From the NCBI GenBank assembly GCA_024362935.1, contig JANCRA010000001.1, positions 60,664,930-60,728,929 of the forward strand: 64,000 bases of DNA. Direction: 5' to 3'. Positions 47,301-59,023 of this stretch are shown one piece after another. Position 1 is the stretch's first letter. Each line of letters opens with the position of its first letter. Made by a program: the position numbers and the translations under genes. The notes beneath the pieces are model-generated. The model was given only the letters and a program-made list of their open reading frames with translations. It was not told the origin of the DNA and searched no databases. This DNA comes from Setophaga petechia. Taxonomy: Eukaryota > Chordata > Aves > Passeriformes > Parulidae.

Positions 47301-50300
47301 TGAGCAGGGCTCTTCACTTTCTCTTTGCTCATTTCCTATTGCTGCACTGGGTTTGAGCAGGCTTGTGCTTAAACTTGATGAGACAAGAATTAAACCATAT
47401 CCTGAGATATTCTTTTTCTGACTGATATGTATTAGGAAAACCCCAGAGTTTAAATCTATGCTTTAAAAAGTTAAAGGTATGTTTTCTTCACTCCTTGTGC
47501 AGTAGGAACTGACAGTGTTTTTAGAAGCTCTGGCTTCTTTCAAGTTGTGTTTATTCTTTTCATATAAATGAAAGCAGAACGAGGCTTTTGAAGCACCCTC
47601 CCATTGCTGAAGGCTGGAAATGACACAGCTGAGTCCTGGGCTTCATTCACACTTCTCCTGTGCAGGGCTTCCAAGCTGATCCTATGAGATGGATCTGTTT
47701 ATGCCTTGCTGAGTTAAAATGCAGCCTGGTAACTTGTGAATGTGTGTCAGCTGCTCATTTAAGGAGGGACAAATTGTCTGAAGCCGCTGGTGGTTAATAG
47801 TGCAGCTGAAGCACGGAAGGCTTTTGCTTTGCGTGGCCTCTGCTCTGGATTCTGAATCTCGAGCCATTGTTCCCGGTGACTTCTAGAATGTTTGGGATTT
47901 GTGAACCTTGGCTTCTGAAGCAACTAATGCACCACCAACTGCTCCTTCACAGCCACGTGAACGTTTCCTTACTGTTCCTGTGCTTGGCCTGCAGTGCTCA
48001 GTGTGAACTTTGTTTCCCACAGGATCTGCAGGCGTGGGTGAGCGGCGCTCACGAGAACGGCTTTGTCCTCGTCTCCTTCGGCGCTGGAGTCAAGTACCTG
48101 TCAGAAGACATCGCCAATAAGTTGGCACATGCCCTGGCAAGGCTGCCCCAGAGGGTCATCTGGAGGTAAAGGCCCTGTTGGAGCAACTTGGGGTGGTTTG
48201 GAGAGTGCTTGTTTCCCACTGGAGCTGAGGCTGCCTGGGTGACACAGATGATGTGACACTCCTGAAAAACACTTGGCATGAAAATACTGCAATATCCTGG
48301 TAACAAGGAGAAGCAGTTACTGCCGTGGCAGAATAAGGCGTGGTTACACTCCTAGGCTGAGTTTGTGTCCTTGGAAGGGTTAGGGACAGTGAAAACAAGC
48401 CAAGGTTATAACGTTTAGGACATACTGTCTCTATTTTCGATGAAGGAACTACCCCAGGGCTCAAGAATGAATTCTGATGATGAAAAACCTCCATTTTCTT
48501 TCTTCTTCCCCTGTTCTCTCACTCTTTTAGGCCCTTTTCCTCTTTTATGTGTAAACACAGCCTTTCATTATTGATTTTCCCACTTGCTTGTTCTCTGTGA
48601 GAAATTGAAGGAAATTTTCAGAAGTCAGAGTCAGTAAGAAACGTTCTTAGTTCTAAAAACATCTTGAGTGGTGCTCACAACTCTCTGTAAAAATCCAAAA
48701 ACTGTTTAGTCAGCTGTGCTTGGTGTCAAGCATCTCTGATATGATTTGGTGGAGTTCACGTGAACTATTTGTTAAAATATTCAGTGTCTTACGCTTCATG
48801 TAGGTGTCTCACAACCCTGCCGCACTCTTGGAGTTGTATTAATAGTTTTGGTGGCCTGTTCTCCACAATATTTTAAGGAATGTCCTTGCTACTGTCTGTA
48901 GTTCAAGGCAAGGATCAAATCCCACTAATGAACAGGAAAAATGGAATTTTTTCAGGCTCTGGTGCAGAATCTGTGGTAGTGAAGGTAACATCTTTTTTGT
49001 TTTGAGTAGAGCCGTTGTTTTCTTATGAATCCCACAACACTGCTTGGCTTCTAATTAACAATCCCAATTTATCTTACTGCTTTTCTTCTGTCCTTTTCTA
49101 TGTTTTCCCTGGAATATGCCTCTTTAGGAAGCATCTGTGTTTTGTAGTAAATAAATCTGGAGGATTTTTCACAAGGGCAGCTTTTTTTTTAATGCCAACC
49201 CAACAATTTCATTTAAAACCTTCTATTAAAATTTAGCTATTTATAGATGAGTCAAATGTAACTTGGAGTTTTTGGGGATTTGGGGTTTGGTTTTGTTCCT
49301 TAGATCATGGACCTGTGTGTTGGACAGAAAAGTAGTGAGTACTACTTGGCAGTCTTAATGTCATGATGTTAAATCAAGGGATTTTTGTCGTTTTTTATGC
49401 CCTTCTAGTTAGGGCATAAAAAAAAGTTTTAATCTAGTTAACATAATTAATTGCTTTTATATAACTTATCATAAATAATTTAGGCTTTTTTCAATGTACA
49501 GAAGTACAAGCCAGTTGCAAAGATGTGTTGTGGATTCTTTGTTCAGTAACCAGAGTTCCAACAATGTATGTTTTGCTTCATTGGGAAAGTGTAGCTGGTT
49601 CTTTCTGAAGTTGCAGTTCCAGTCCTCTCTAATGAACAGAACAACCCTATCCTTTAGTAGTTACTTGGGAGGGTTTGATAACTGTTTCCATTTCATGTTA
49701 CTGGTTTAGGTTTTCAGGAAACAAACCGAGGAATTTAGGCAACAATACCAAGCTGATCGAATGGTTGCCACAAAATGACCTCCTTGGTGAGTATCTGTTT
49801 CCATTATTTATTGCTTATTCTCTCTTGAGTTCAGTTTGTTCTTCCAAAAATGCTCTACTGAATTAGCAGTTATTATAAAGCCAGGATAATTTCTGTCACG
49901 GAGCAAGAATATGAAATTAGGATCTGAAGAGAGAGTGAACACCTCTCTGTTAATTGTCTTTCCCTGATACAAATTGCATGTTTTCCCTAAGTTCAAGCAC
50001 TGTTCAAGGAGGAGTCATGAAACTGAGCATCAGAGTAAGTTTTAGGAGTCTGTAAATACTGTTTTATGAAGACAAGAAAGCTCTACCAGAACCTGGGTGT
50101 GTGATGCAAGCTGATAACCTTTCTGTTGAACTGAGGCGCTTCAGGTTCTCAGGGGGAAATGAAACTTGATATTTTATTTTTCTTTGTCTTCCCTGTCAAA
50201 GGGTGCCTGAGCCCCTTGCAGATCTGAGAGGCCACTGAATATTTGACTGCTTCTGGGACACCTGAATGTCTGTGTGTTCCCAAAACAACTCTGATGGGAG

Positions 50301-52419
50301 CTGATGAGTGCATTTAGCATCAGTGTGTGTGAGCTGGAGAAGGTAGTGAGTAGGCAGATGACTCCTAGAGCAGGTAGATTTGTTTTGGTTACAGGGTTGT
50401 TCTGAGGCAGCCAGGCTGCTTTTTCTATCACATGAGGCTGTTGCTGTAATTGTCAGGTCTTGCTAAGCTCAAGTAAGGCATGTGAAACTTTGGGGAGAGT
50501 GTGACTTCAGTTGTCCTGCCATTAAAAAAAAATTATATTGCATACAAAAGTGTGCTCCCCCTTGCTCAAGTGTACTGCTGGACCTGCTGGAGTCACCACC
50601 TGCAGCTCCTCAGGAGTGGGCAATGCATATGAATTACTCCATTAATCATTTTATACTACTCATACACATGAGAATTTTCTTTCTTTACTTTGGCTGTTCT
50701 CTCTCAGTGTGTAAGGAAATGATTTAATGCATGAGGAATTTCAGCAGAGTGGATTTAGGTAGAACTTCAGAACTAGCTGCAGTAATTTTAACCTGCCTGA
50801 GTTGCAGTTGTAGAAACATGGTGATCAATTTGTTGCACCCAGGTGCTTCAACAACAGGAGATGGAAGTGCATTTTGTAACCTTCGTGCCTCTTGTGGTTC
50901 CAGGTCACTCTAACATCAAAGCTTTCCTCAGTCACGGAGGCTTGAACAGCATTTTTGAGACCATGTACCACGGGGTGCCGGTGGTGGGCATCCCCCTCTT
51001 CGGGGACCATTACGACACCATGACCCGTGTGCAGGCCAAAGGGATGGGAATTCTGCTCAACTGGAAGACCATGACTGAGAGTGAGCTCTATGAAGCCCTA
51101 GTAAAAGTTATTAATGACCCCAGGTATGGAATGGGCCGTTGTGTTTGTGTGTGAATGGATAGGAAACCGTTCTGCAGTGGAAAAAAAATGCCTTTTATGA
51201 TCTGTGTGTGCAGTTGAGGCAAGTCTGGGTGTTTGTCCTATTTCCCAGGATTACCCAACGGCTGAAGTTTCTGTGTGGGTGCTGGGCTAGTTGCTCAGCA
51301 CCAAAACTGAGTTGTCTTGCTTGCTCTTTGTAGCAGTTGCCATGTGGAGGGCACAGAGGTTATGGAAACAAACGTGTCCCAGCTTATTCCGTGTTGCAGA
51401 CCAAGGTCCCTTTGTGTCTGTTTTGATTACTCCACACGAGCAGTCTGGCTGTGGTGCTGCCTGGAGCAAGATACATTTACATGGTTTGGATTTTAGCTAA
51501 AATGGGAAGATATTCAGGAAGAGGGACTCTTAAGTTCTGTGGTTTTATTATTAAAAAAATTATACTTAGTGTTATTTTCATGTTCTGGCTCGTAATACCA
51601 TTCATATCCAGATAAAAATGAGTGAGGGGTTATCTGGCAGTATATTGTATTGGGCTAACCCGAACTTTGGAGCGTGGTGCTATTGATGCTTCCTGCTTTC
51701 ATGGCAGCTGAGTCTTTCTGGGAAAGGAGATTGCTGTCAGGAGCAAGCAGCAGAGAGGGGGAATGTTGATAGCCACCTTGATAACATCAGTTGCATCACC
51801 TTCCCCTTGTGCAATTATCCTTGGTGTGAAGGCAAGTCCTGTGTAAATAAGCTGCAGACAGGAGAGGAAGAAATTGGCAGGGTCAGCTGCTGGGGTGAAA
51901 AACCAAAAGTTTTGGGCGAAACTCCGGACCCGGGCGGAAATGGTTTATTGCAAAATCAACCCCAGGTTTCTCACCGTTGTCAGTTTCTCTGGTGATTCAG
52001 TAGCACAATGAGGTGACAGCTTTTCCTTTCTTCCTTGTTTGCTTCCCTCCCCCAGCTATCGGCAGCGGGCGCTGCGGCTGTCGGAGATCCACAAGGACCA
52101 GCCTGGCCACCCGGTGAACCGGACTGTGTACTGGATCAACTACATCCTGCGCCACAACGGAGCCCAGCACCTGCGTGCTGCTGTTTACAGCATCTCCCTC
52201 TTTCAGTATTTCTTACTGGATATTGCCTTGGTCCTACTAGTGGGTGCTGCCTTACTTTACTATGTTTTGGCCAGGATGGCAAAGTTAATCTGCAAGCAGA
52301 GCAAACATCTCTGGTCCAATGACAAACATAGCGCTGTTAATGGACACTACCAGAACGGGATCCCCAATGGCAAGTATAGAAGGAACGGCCACATTAAGCA
52401 TGAAAAAAAGGTGAAATGA
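34531..52419 (+). CDS. UGT8: Ceramide UDP-galactosyltransferase (UGT8), five coding exons joined
   Basis: UGT8 transfers galactose from UDP-galactose to ceramide in the ER lumen, the first step to galactosylceramide and sulfatide of myelin. The coding sequence is join(34531..35352, 48023..48165, 49710..49786, 50904..51123, 52056..52419): 1,626 bases, 541 residues, equal in length to human UGT8. Every border is GT-AG and the frame carries through all junctions. Features in order: signal peptide, residues 1-20; catalytic His34 in PPIMFESH; Asp138 in LLLVDPNEMCG; UGT signature from Phe355 onward; membrane segment about 472-493; cytosolic tail ending KKVK, a dilysine ER-retrieval signal. N-glycosylation sequons occur at Asn78, Asn333 and Asn442. 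No frameshift, stop or missing key residue. UGT8 is recognised by near-identity to the mammalian protein over long stretches, distinguishing it from UGT1, UGT2 and UGT3. Confidence 0.97.
37850..38260. promoter_or_regulatory. CpG-dense block inside intron 2
   Basis: A sharply bounded GC- and CpG-rich segment in an otherwise CpG-poor intron. Both strands have open frames through it (113 codons plus, 139 and 178 codons minus), but these are Arg-, Ala-, Gly- and Pro-rich translations typical of CpG islands. It has no clear TATA box. It could be an alternative promoter, an enhancer or the start of a non-coding RNA. Confidence 0.6.
40791..40882. repeat. AT-rich microsatellite-like tract
   Basis: Alternating A/T blocks with TATATA, ATGTATGCAT and TTTATATACG units, many self-complementary. 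Likely variable in length between individuals. Confidence 0.8.
40909..40938 (+). repeat. Two-copy direct repeat, period 16
   Basis: AGGTAAACCCCAGG occurs at 40909-40922 and again at 40925-40938. A simple local duplication. Confidence 0.85.
48023..48165 (+). CDS. UGT8: UGT8 exon 3 (codons 275-322, partial last codon)
   Basis: 143 bases from acceptor CCCACAG to donor GTAAAG. It begins with Asp-Leu-Gln and includes FVLVSFGAGVKYLSEDIANK, the start of the C-terminal, UDP-sugar-binding half. It ends two bases into an Arg codon that exon 4 completes. The block is nearly the same as in mammalian UGT8. An open frame from 47867 runs into it from the intron and is not coding upstream of 48023. Confidence 0.95.
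48166..49709 (+). other. UGT8: UGT8 intron 3
   Basis: About 1.5 kb, phase 2, GTAAAG...GGTTTAG. AT-rich, with no gene or recognised repeat. Confidence 0.9.
49710..49786 (+). CDS. UGT8: UGT8 exon 4 (codons 322-348, partial at both ends)
   Basis: 77 bases. The first base completes Arg322; then come FSGNKPRNLGNNTKLIEWLP and QNDLL, and the last base starts Gly348. This is the loop and helix that contact the UDP part of the donor in UGTs; the WLPQNDLL motif is characteristic of the superfamily. Asn333 lies in an Asn-Asn-Thr sequon. The donor is GTGAGT, close to ideal. The exon is too short to stand out as an open frame and was found by continuing the homology. Confidence 0.94.
49787..50903 (+). 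other. UGT8: UGT8 intron 4
   Basis: About 1.1 kb, phase 1, GTGAGT...GGTTCCAG. No gene or recognised repeat. Confidence 0.9.
50904..51123 (+). CDS. UGT8: UGT8 exon 5 (codons 348-421), UGT signature exon
   Basis: 220 bases. Exon 5 carries the UGT signature: FLSHGGLNSIFET from Phe355, then HGVPVVGIPLFGDHYD to Asp385. These residues bind the UDP and the sugar of the donor. The pair Asp382-His383 sits where glucuronosyltransferases of families 1 and 2 have Asp-Gln. The Asp-His pair is also found in mammalian UGT8 and fits use of UDP-galactose. The last two bases start Ser421, completed by exon 6. Donor GTATGG. Confidence 0.96.
51124..52055 (+). other. UGT8: UGT8 intron 5
   Basis: About 0.9 kb, phase 2, GTATGG...CTCCCCCAG. 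Its 3' part holds a small CpG-containing patch (about 51915-51945) of unknown origin. Confidence 0.9.
52056..52419 (+). CDS. UGT8: UGT8 exon 6, last coding exon (codons 421-541 and stop)
   Basis: The first base completes Ser421 and the frame runs to TGA at 52417-52419. It encodes YRQRALRLSEIHKDQPGHPV, then the Asn442-Arg-Thr sequon, a conserved amphipathic stretch, and one hydrophobic segment (about residues 472-493) that anchors the enzyme in the ER membrane. A basic cytosolic tail of about 48 residues ends in KKVK, a KKxx retrieval signal. The tail differs from human at several positions between the membrane and the conserved NGHY and GHIKHEKKVK blocks, as expected for the least constrained part. 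Confidence 0.96.
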
Positions 52420-54375
52420 GCCAACAGCCCCATGTAAAGTAGTAATGAATCAGATCAGTAATCGAATTTTATCGCTGTAACTTAGTCTAACAACTACTTA
52501 AAACCTCAATAAGCAGTTCTAACACTCCCCTTCAGTATGTAATATTATGTGACAAAATTCTACGGAACTAAGAGAGGTCTTTAAAAAACAAAACAAAACA
52601 AAAAAGGCAAGCACAACCTAAAATGGAAAATATTTTATTCTTAATACTGATATGCAGAGAGGTTATTTTGGCACTGAAGTTTTTAGAAGCCTTAATTCTC
52701 TAAAGTTCTATACAATGACCATATTTATGAATTTTCAGCTTTTAAAAGCTCAGTGTGTGTGTCCTAAATGTGGAGAGATTTCTTTTTATTTGCAGAGGTG
52801 TTCTCCTTTTATTTTTTTATTTTAATATCTCCATCCTTTTAGCTGAGAGAACTCTCTAGTGCTAGTTCTATGTTTCCTTTGTGGAAGGTTCAACCTGTTG
52901 TGTAAGAATGCTGTTTAAAACATAAGTGATTTCCCCCAGTCTTTATGTGAGAAGTAGCAAGTTGTGGACTGAGAAAACAAACGTTAAAAAAAATACGAAT
53001 AATCTTAAAGAGCACTGAAGAAAAATGGCAAAAATATGTACTCGTTTTACTGATAAAGCTGCATGACTCTTCTGCTCGCTACCAGTACTTTGGAGAAAAG
53101 GGTCCTGAGTAAGTCTACAGTGTGTCCTAACTTTAACTGAGACAAAATGTTGTCGCCTTTCTCTGCATACAGAATTTATGCCACAAAAATATTAGGGAGT
53201 CTTATTTCAGTTCCAAATACGGCTGTGTGGGAAGTAGATTTGCATAATTAAGAAAAATAAGTGAAACAACAGCAACAAAATAAAAAAAAAAAACAAAAAA
53301 ACCCAAAAAAACTTACAAAAGTCTAGCTCTGTGCTTAGTGCAGGAGGTTTTGTGATGGCCCAGAGCTGTGCAAGACTCGAACCACTCCTTGGGGTTTGTT
53401 TAAAGGGAATGACCCCCACACAGCACTCCCCCAGAGTTGAATGTCTTTCCTGTTAATTCTCATTAAGTTCTTTCTGAATCGCAATGTTGTAGATGTTCTC
53501 TTTCAACAGTTGTCTCTGGAGAAACAGAAACATTACCTTCTATTAGTCTGGGCCACGCAATCCATGTTCCACCTGGTTGCCAATAGGAATTCTGTGCCGC
53601 GGGCTGTGTCCGGCCGTCCTGCCTGGGGCTGGTGGCATGTGTGGGGTGAGGCCTGGCCACCTGGCTGTGGAGGTGGCCCCGTGTCCCCCTGCCCCCAGCA
53701 GCCTCCTTCAATCATTGTCGCCGACACGGGACCCCGCGCTCCCGGGGTGGGAATGCTGGGAGCGGGGTCCTTGCTGCCCTGCTGAACCAAAGTTGGCAAC
53801 TCTGAGTTTTATTTCTGTGTCATTCTGTTTACTTGGAATTTGCACTACACACGTTGTGAGTGTACGCTTTATTTATTTGTAGTTCAAGGTCCCGTGGCTG
53901 AGAGGGAAGGGAGGGAAGTCCAGAGGTTTTGCCTTGTGTCGCTCACTAACATGGGAGGAGTTGGGATGATGACGGGATGCTGAGCTCATCTTCATACACA
54001 GTGATGCAAAATTTCATCACCATTCCATCAGGAGCCTCGGTCCTACAGCAATAAATAACAGTGCAGATATGTTTCTAATACGCAGGGCAGCTCCTCGTGC
54101 TGCTCTCTGAATACTTGAACACAAAAATGGTATTATAAATATAAGCCTCTTAGCTATACCTTTTTACAATCTTGCAGCCCGTGGCAACTACAGGAGCACA
54201 CAGAGGCGATGAATGGTGGGATGGTGAGAAGACTTCGAGTGTATGAATGACTTGGTTGAAAATGTGGGGGTTTTTGGCATTAAAGAAGGTACAAAAGCAC
54301 TGACCGGATGATTAAGCATAATTTAATCTCCACTGTGATAAAACTTAAGCAATAAACATGGATTTAATAGAGAAA
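52420..54375 (+). other. UGT8: Proposed UGT8 3' untranslated region
   Basis: About 2 kb of AT-rich sequence from the stop codon to the best poly(A) signal. It contains an A-rich tract (53281-53313), an earlier AATAAA at 54050-54055, and an ATTTATTT-type element near 53870 that could affect mRNA stability. The end is inferred, and shorter or longer forms are possible. A GC-rich patch at about 53590-53770 is notable but has no clear role. Confidence 0.5.
54351..54356 (+). terminator. UGT8: Candidate poly(A) signal AATAAA
   Basis: A perfect AATAAA followed after 30-60 bases by GT-rich sequence (CTGTTGTTGG, TTTTTGTTC), as expected for a cleavage site near 54370. The weaker alternative at 54050 lacks an equally clear GT-rich follower. 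Confidence 0.45.
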
Positions 54376-57300
54376 TTCTGTTGTTGGAAGTATATTTTTG
54401 TTCAGCTGGATGCTGGTTGTCTCCAAGTACCCACTGTGTGTGTGTACTTAAATGTGGATGCTTACTGGGGTACACACAACTTTTCAGTGTTTACTGTGGT
54501 GCATGACATATATTTGAAATCAAAAATATTGCTGGTTTTTGTGAGCGTAGGTCCATTTCCTGTAGGAGGTTTGAAATGAAAGAGAAAATGGTTAATTACA
54601 TTTCTTAAAAGCAATTCAAATTTTTTGAGGTTGGTGGACATAACTGGCACAGTGGTTTCTGTTTTGTTGTTTTCCTATACTTGGTAAACTCTTGACTTGA
54701 AAAGCAGGGCTGAAAGGTTTTTCACAGTGATGTTAGCTGAGATGATGGATTGGTTTCTTGAGTAGTCTCTGTAGGTACAAACATGCTGCAATTCTTTTGC
54801 AGGAAGAGGTAGTTGCTGTGTTCATTGTATTGCCAAATGCCTGATGAGGCTGATCCACCTCATGTCTAGAAATACCTGTTGTGTTTCAACTTCCTTCTAA
54901 GTTCAGGCACAAGCTGTTACTGTGGTTATTTCAATCCCCTCTTTGCCACAGCAAGCAAATTGTTCCTGTGTTTCAGAGATGGAATGGAGCAGTGATTGCT
55001 GTTGGTGCCCAGCTAGTGTTGGAATCAGCCAGATGGCTGAAGGAATGTTAAAAGAAGGGTTTAAAAACACGTGTGTATCTCCAGAGTGCATCACAGTGTC
55101 AGGACTGAGGCGCTAGTCACCCCTCTGATCAATATTAGTTATTAGGCATTGAACAGAGAAGATCCTTAAAAGAAACTGAGTTCATCTTCCAAGACAGTGC
55201 TCTGCCACCAATTAGAAAATACCGCAGTTGGGCCTTACTTATCCTAATGCAAATGACACCTTTTGAAAGCCATAAGCCTGATTTATTTATGGGTATGTGT
55301 GTGTTTTCTCAAACAGAGGCCAGCAAATGCTGAATCTCATTTCAGTGTAAAATGAAGAAGCACACAGTGTTGGGCAGTCCTGGTTACCCTGTAATGAAAC
55401 AAAAGTTGGATGGAAAAAACTGTGCTCCTCATAGATTGAGGGGATGGAAGGCTGAACGGTATTTAGGGAAAGCTTGGAAATTCCTGTTCTGCAATTTACT
55501 ATTAGAGAATGATGAGCTGCAGTGGGCATAGGGATGTTCAGCATTCTCTGGGGATGTCTCTGGTTACTTGTGCTCCTCCAAGCTCACCTGGGCATTTTCC
55601 AAGCTCTCTGCAGAAAGATGCACTGAATTCCTGTGACAGCCTGGTGGGAAGGAATTGTTCTCTAAAACACAAACAGCTCTTTGCTTCTTGAAATGAAGCA
55701 GCAGATATGTGACAATCTCAGAGACTTAGGTTAAATTCCTAATTTCTGCTCCTGTGAGATTTCTGGCGAGGATAGGAGTTTTCTGCTCCAGGTGATGACC
55801 ACTGAGGAAAACTTAGTAGAGACAGTAATTATATATGTAGAGTTCTGTAAGGAATTAACACATGTGCCTGTTTTTCTAAGAGGTTCTACTGTGTTGTGCC
55901 CAGCTTTTTTGTGCTTTTATGCATCTTTTTCTGAATGTTTCCATATTTTCCCTTTTTGGTTCAGGGGCCTTTCTCAGCAGCATTTTTACTGTGTATTAGT
56001 TTCTGAGCTTGCCAGGTGTTGATTTGCCACTTTCCCAAAGCCCCCTTGGCATTTCCCTGCCCTCCTGCTTCTTTCTGCCTTCCAGGGTAACTCACCTGGG
56101 GACACCCCAACTCTGCCAGAATCTGTTCCAGTAGCTCCATCCCAGCTCTGCTGGTCTGGAAAGTTCCTGTGTGTCCTGGATGTCCTCCCTGGGCTCTGTT
56201 GGCTCTTGGGTGGAGGTGGCCTCGCCCCAGGGAGCGTTTCCAAGCTGAGATTTAAGTTTGGACATTGGATTTCACTGCAGATAAGACCTTTCAACGCTTC
56301 AGGCCTCACCCATGAGCTTCTTGATGAAAGAAATGTTTGTTTAGCTTTTTCTTTTTGTTGTTTTTGGCTCTGCAGCCTCTGGTCTGGGAAAAAGTGCAGT
56401 GCTGGGTCTTGTGGTGGCACTGAGAAAGGCGTGACAAGGAGATGCATGATTAAAATCTGCATTGCTTTTTACTGGAAGAAAATTCTGGAATTTGCTTTTT
56501 TAGATGAAAGGATAGGAACTTGGGGTGTGATTGATGGCTGGGCACAGCAAGGGGAATAGTTTATTTCCTGGATCCCATTGCTTGAATTACTCAGGTACAA
56601 GAACTTAATCCATTCTTTTTTAAGGACTCATTCCCACTGGCCACCCCTCCTGCTGTGGGCTGCAAGTGGCTCCTGGTTTTTGCAGACAGATCTCCTTTGT
56701 GTCGAGCTGCATGACAAATGAACACGGTGAGAAGATCCAGGTTAAAAATAACCCCAAGGGAATAAACCCCAGGTCATTCCCTGTTTGTTTCTTTCAGAGC
56801 AGCCTCACAACAGCAGACGGAGCAGTGAAGAAACCAGGGGGTGAGGAATGGCATGTAATGAGGGGCAGGACTCTGTGACTCCATGCTTTTCCAAAAAAGG
56901 CAAATGAATCCACACCTGTGCATGACACATGGGATTCCTCAAAGATTCATCAGCTTCTTTGATTTTATTTTTCTTTGTGTTTTGTGTTTTAGTGGATGCA
57001 AAGAGAAGAGCATCTCAAGGTAACAATAGGAAACACTCCAGTCTGTGCATGGGAGTCTGATGGGATTGCTGTATCAAATTAAGTGGGAGGAGGTGTATAA
57101 AAAAAAGCTTTTAGTTAAGAGGGTTAAAGTAACATTAGAGGTAAAACAACTTTTCAGAAGTAACAAATTGTCATCACTGAACAAATAATGTAAGAGCAAC
57201 TTTACGGCAGGTTACCATTCCCAGACCTGTGACCAAGTTTTTGCTACTACTTTCTTAGATAATTTCTTCATCTTCAGGAAATATCCCACAGACCCAAACC

Positions 57301-58569
57301 ATTTCAGCAGATGTATTGTTATGGATGGGTTCTGGGCAGTCCTGCTGTTCCTGGGTGTGGGAGGAAAGATTGGGAAAGCTGGACACTCTTCCTTGTGTCA
57401 TAGGAGTCACCACATGTCCACCTGGGTGGCTTTCCTGGTGAGGGCACACCTTGGTGTGTTGACAGAGAGAAAACAGAGGGAATCCTTGAGGGGTGGGAAG
57501 GAATGGCAAGAGTGTGACCTTCTTGATTTATCCATCCTATGGTGTGAGGAATTTGTTTTTGGAATCTCTCAGGAACTCATGTCAGGACTTGTTCCCCCAT
57601 GCTGTGTCACTTCTGCCTCATGCTCCTATTGTGTCCTTGCACCTTTTTCAGGTCATTGCCCTGCCCAAAAGGTGACCCCTGTGGCCTTTCTCTGGCCAGG
57701 CTATTTAGTGGTTGTCTTTAGTGCTCTGAGTTTTCCCCATTCTGTTCCAGGACAGGGAGGATTATTCCCAGCACTTGCTGGTTGATCTTGGGTGATCTGT
57801 GTAGGGGCTCCTCATCTCCTTCCCTCTGCTCTTGGCTGGGATGCAGGAGAAGGCAGCTGCCCTGGGCCATGCAGGAGCCCTCAGGGTGGGGATGCTGGGA
57901 TGAGAGGTCCCTTTTCTCACACCATGACTGGGAACATGGTCTGCATCCCAGTTATGGGAGTGGGCAATAAAGGAGCTGTGTGGGTGGCAGCCAGAGGGCA
58001 GATGTCTGGGCCAAGTTCAAATATCAGTGTTCAGGCTGGAGGGATTTAAGCCATGTATAATTCTGGTCACTCTTTAAAGGCTCATTTCTCAAGTCTGTAG
58101 CCTACAAACTCTATTTGAGCTGTATTTGAGGCTGAATTACCTGAACCACCATGATCTGTGTAAAATGGAGGCCAGGTTGTAGCTCCCCTTCAGTGTCCAG
58201 GGACAGTGTGGGTGCCAAGGGAGAGTTCCTTCGGCCTCCTGAGTGTGCGTGGTTCAGGAACTTCCTGGCAGAGAACAATTGCTTCTCAGGGCTGGGGCCA
58301 TGGAAAGGTATGTCAGGTGTGGTGTGAGAGATCATCATCCATGGCAAGGGACCAGTCATGCGAGCCAGAACAGCTCTTATTGACATTTTTGGGCAAGTTC
58401 AGTTGAGCTGAACATCAATATTCCCATAACTGCTGAAGCTTTGCTGCCCCCTCACTCTCCTCACTGCCTTTATTTGCATTTTTCTCCTAATGCTTTGTCT
58501 CACTCTGTGAGAAATATGAAGATACAACCACCTCCCAGAAAAATCCCTGCTCGACAGGAGTTGCTCTCC
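54376..58569. other. Intergenic downstream of UGT8
   Basis: No exon of another gene recognised. Short stretches such as 55190-55280, with an ATGCAAAT octamer, look less decayed than their surroundings and may be regulatory. The longest frames (154-158 codons at 55986-56462 minus and 57321-57785 plus) show no domain. Confidence 0.5.
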
Positions 58570-58690
58570 CCAGGGCATCATGTCCAGATGGGTTTGAATA
58601 TTCCCAGGGAAGGAATCTCCCCAGCCCCTCTCTGGACAGGCTGCTTGAGCACTCAGTCCTTGGAGTGGTGCTCTTTGCTCTCAGCATCCC
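58570..58690 (-). mobile_element. CR1-like LINE fragment (antisense)
   Basis: The + strand reads 'gggcatcatgtccagatggg', 'ttgaatattcccagggaagga' and 'cagcccctctctggacaggctgcttgagcactc'. This follows the antisense CR1 order 'tccaggtgggt...cagggaaggagactccac...cctgttccagtgctc'. Diverged and short. Confidence 0.58.
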
Positions 58691-58884
58691 TGAACCCCTG
58701 GGTTTGTTGGCACCAGATTTCAAGGAAGGAAAAGCCAATTCCCAACTTGTTCTGTCCCACAGAAGACAGACAAAGGCTGTGGTTACACAGCAAGGAGTGT
58801 GGAAAAGGGCCTGGGAAGGGAGTTTAGCCAAATAACTATTCTGTGAGGCAAAACCAGAAAGGTAAAGGGAAAGCTGGGCAGGAG

Positions 58885-59023
58885 AATATGGAGGTGTCCA
58901 AGGCCAGGTTGGATGGGGCTGGGAGCAACTTGGTGTGGTGGAAGGGGTTGCAATCAGATGGGCTGTGTATGGTCTCTTCCCACCCAAGCTGTTCAGTAGT
59001 TCCATGGTTCATTCTGTGATTTA
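58885..59023 (+). mobile_element. CR1-like LINE 3' end (sense)
   Basis: 'ggaggtgtccaaggccaggttggatggggctgggagcaacttggt' (58890-58934) is a close match to the CR1 3' region. It is followed by a 'cttcccacccaagctgttcag' stretch and ends in 'attctgtgattt' (59010-59021), the typical CR1 tail. It is one of the best-preserved CR1 ends in the window. Confidence 0.78.

Larger units (their letters stand above)
35353..48022 (+). other. UGT8: UGT8 intron 2
   Basis: About 12.7 kb, phase 0, GTAAGG...CCCACAG. It contains a CpG-dense block at about 37850-38260, an AT-rich microsatellite at 40791-40882, a small 16-base-period duplication near 40909, an inverted pair of SOX-like motifs near 43286, and two TGACTCA sites near 44603. 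No other exon is recognisable. The remaining sequence is AT-rich and unremarkable. Confidence 0.85.

Noticed and set aside
56206..56559. 117-codon plus-strand frame downstream of UGT8
   Set aside because: No domain, no splice structure, overlapped by a longer minus-strand frame; treated as chance.
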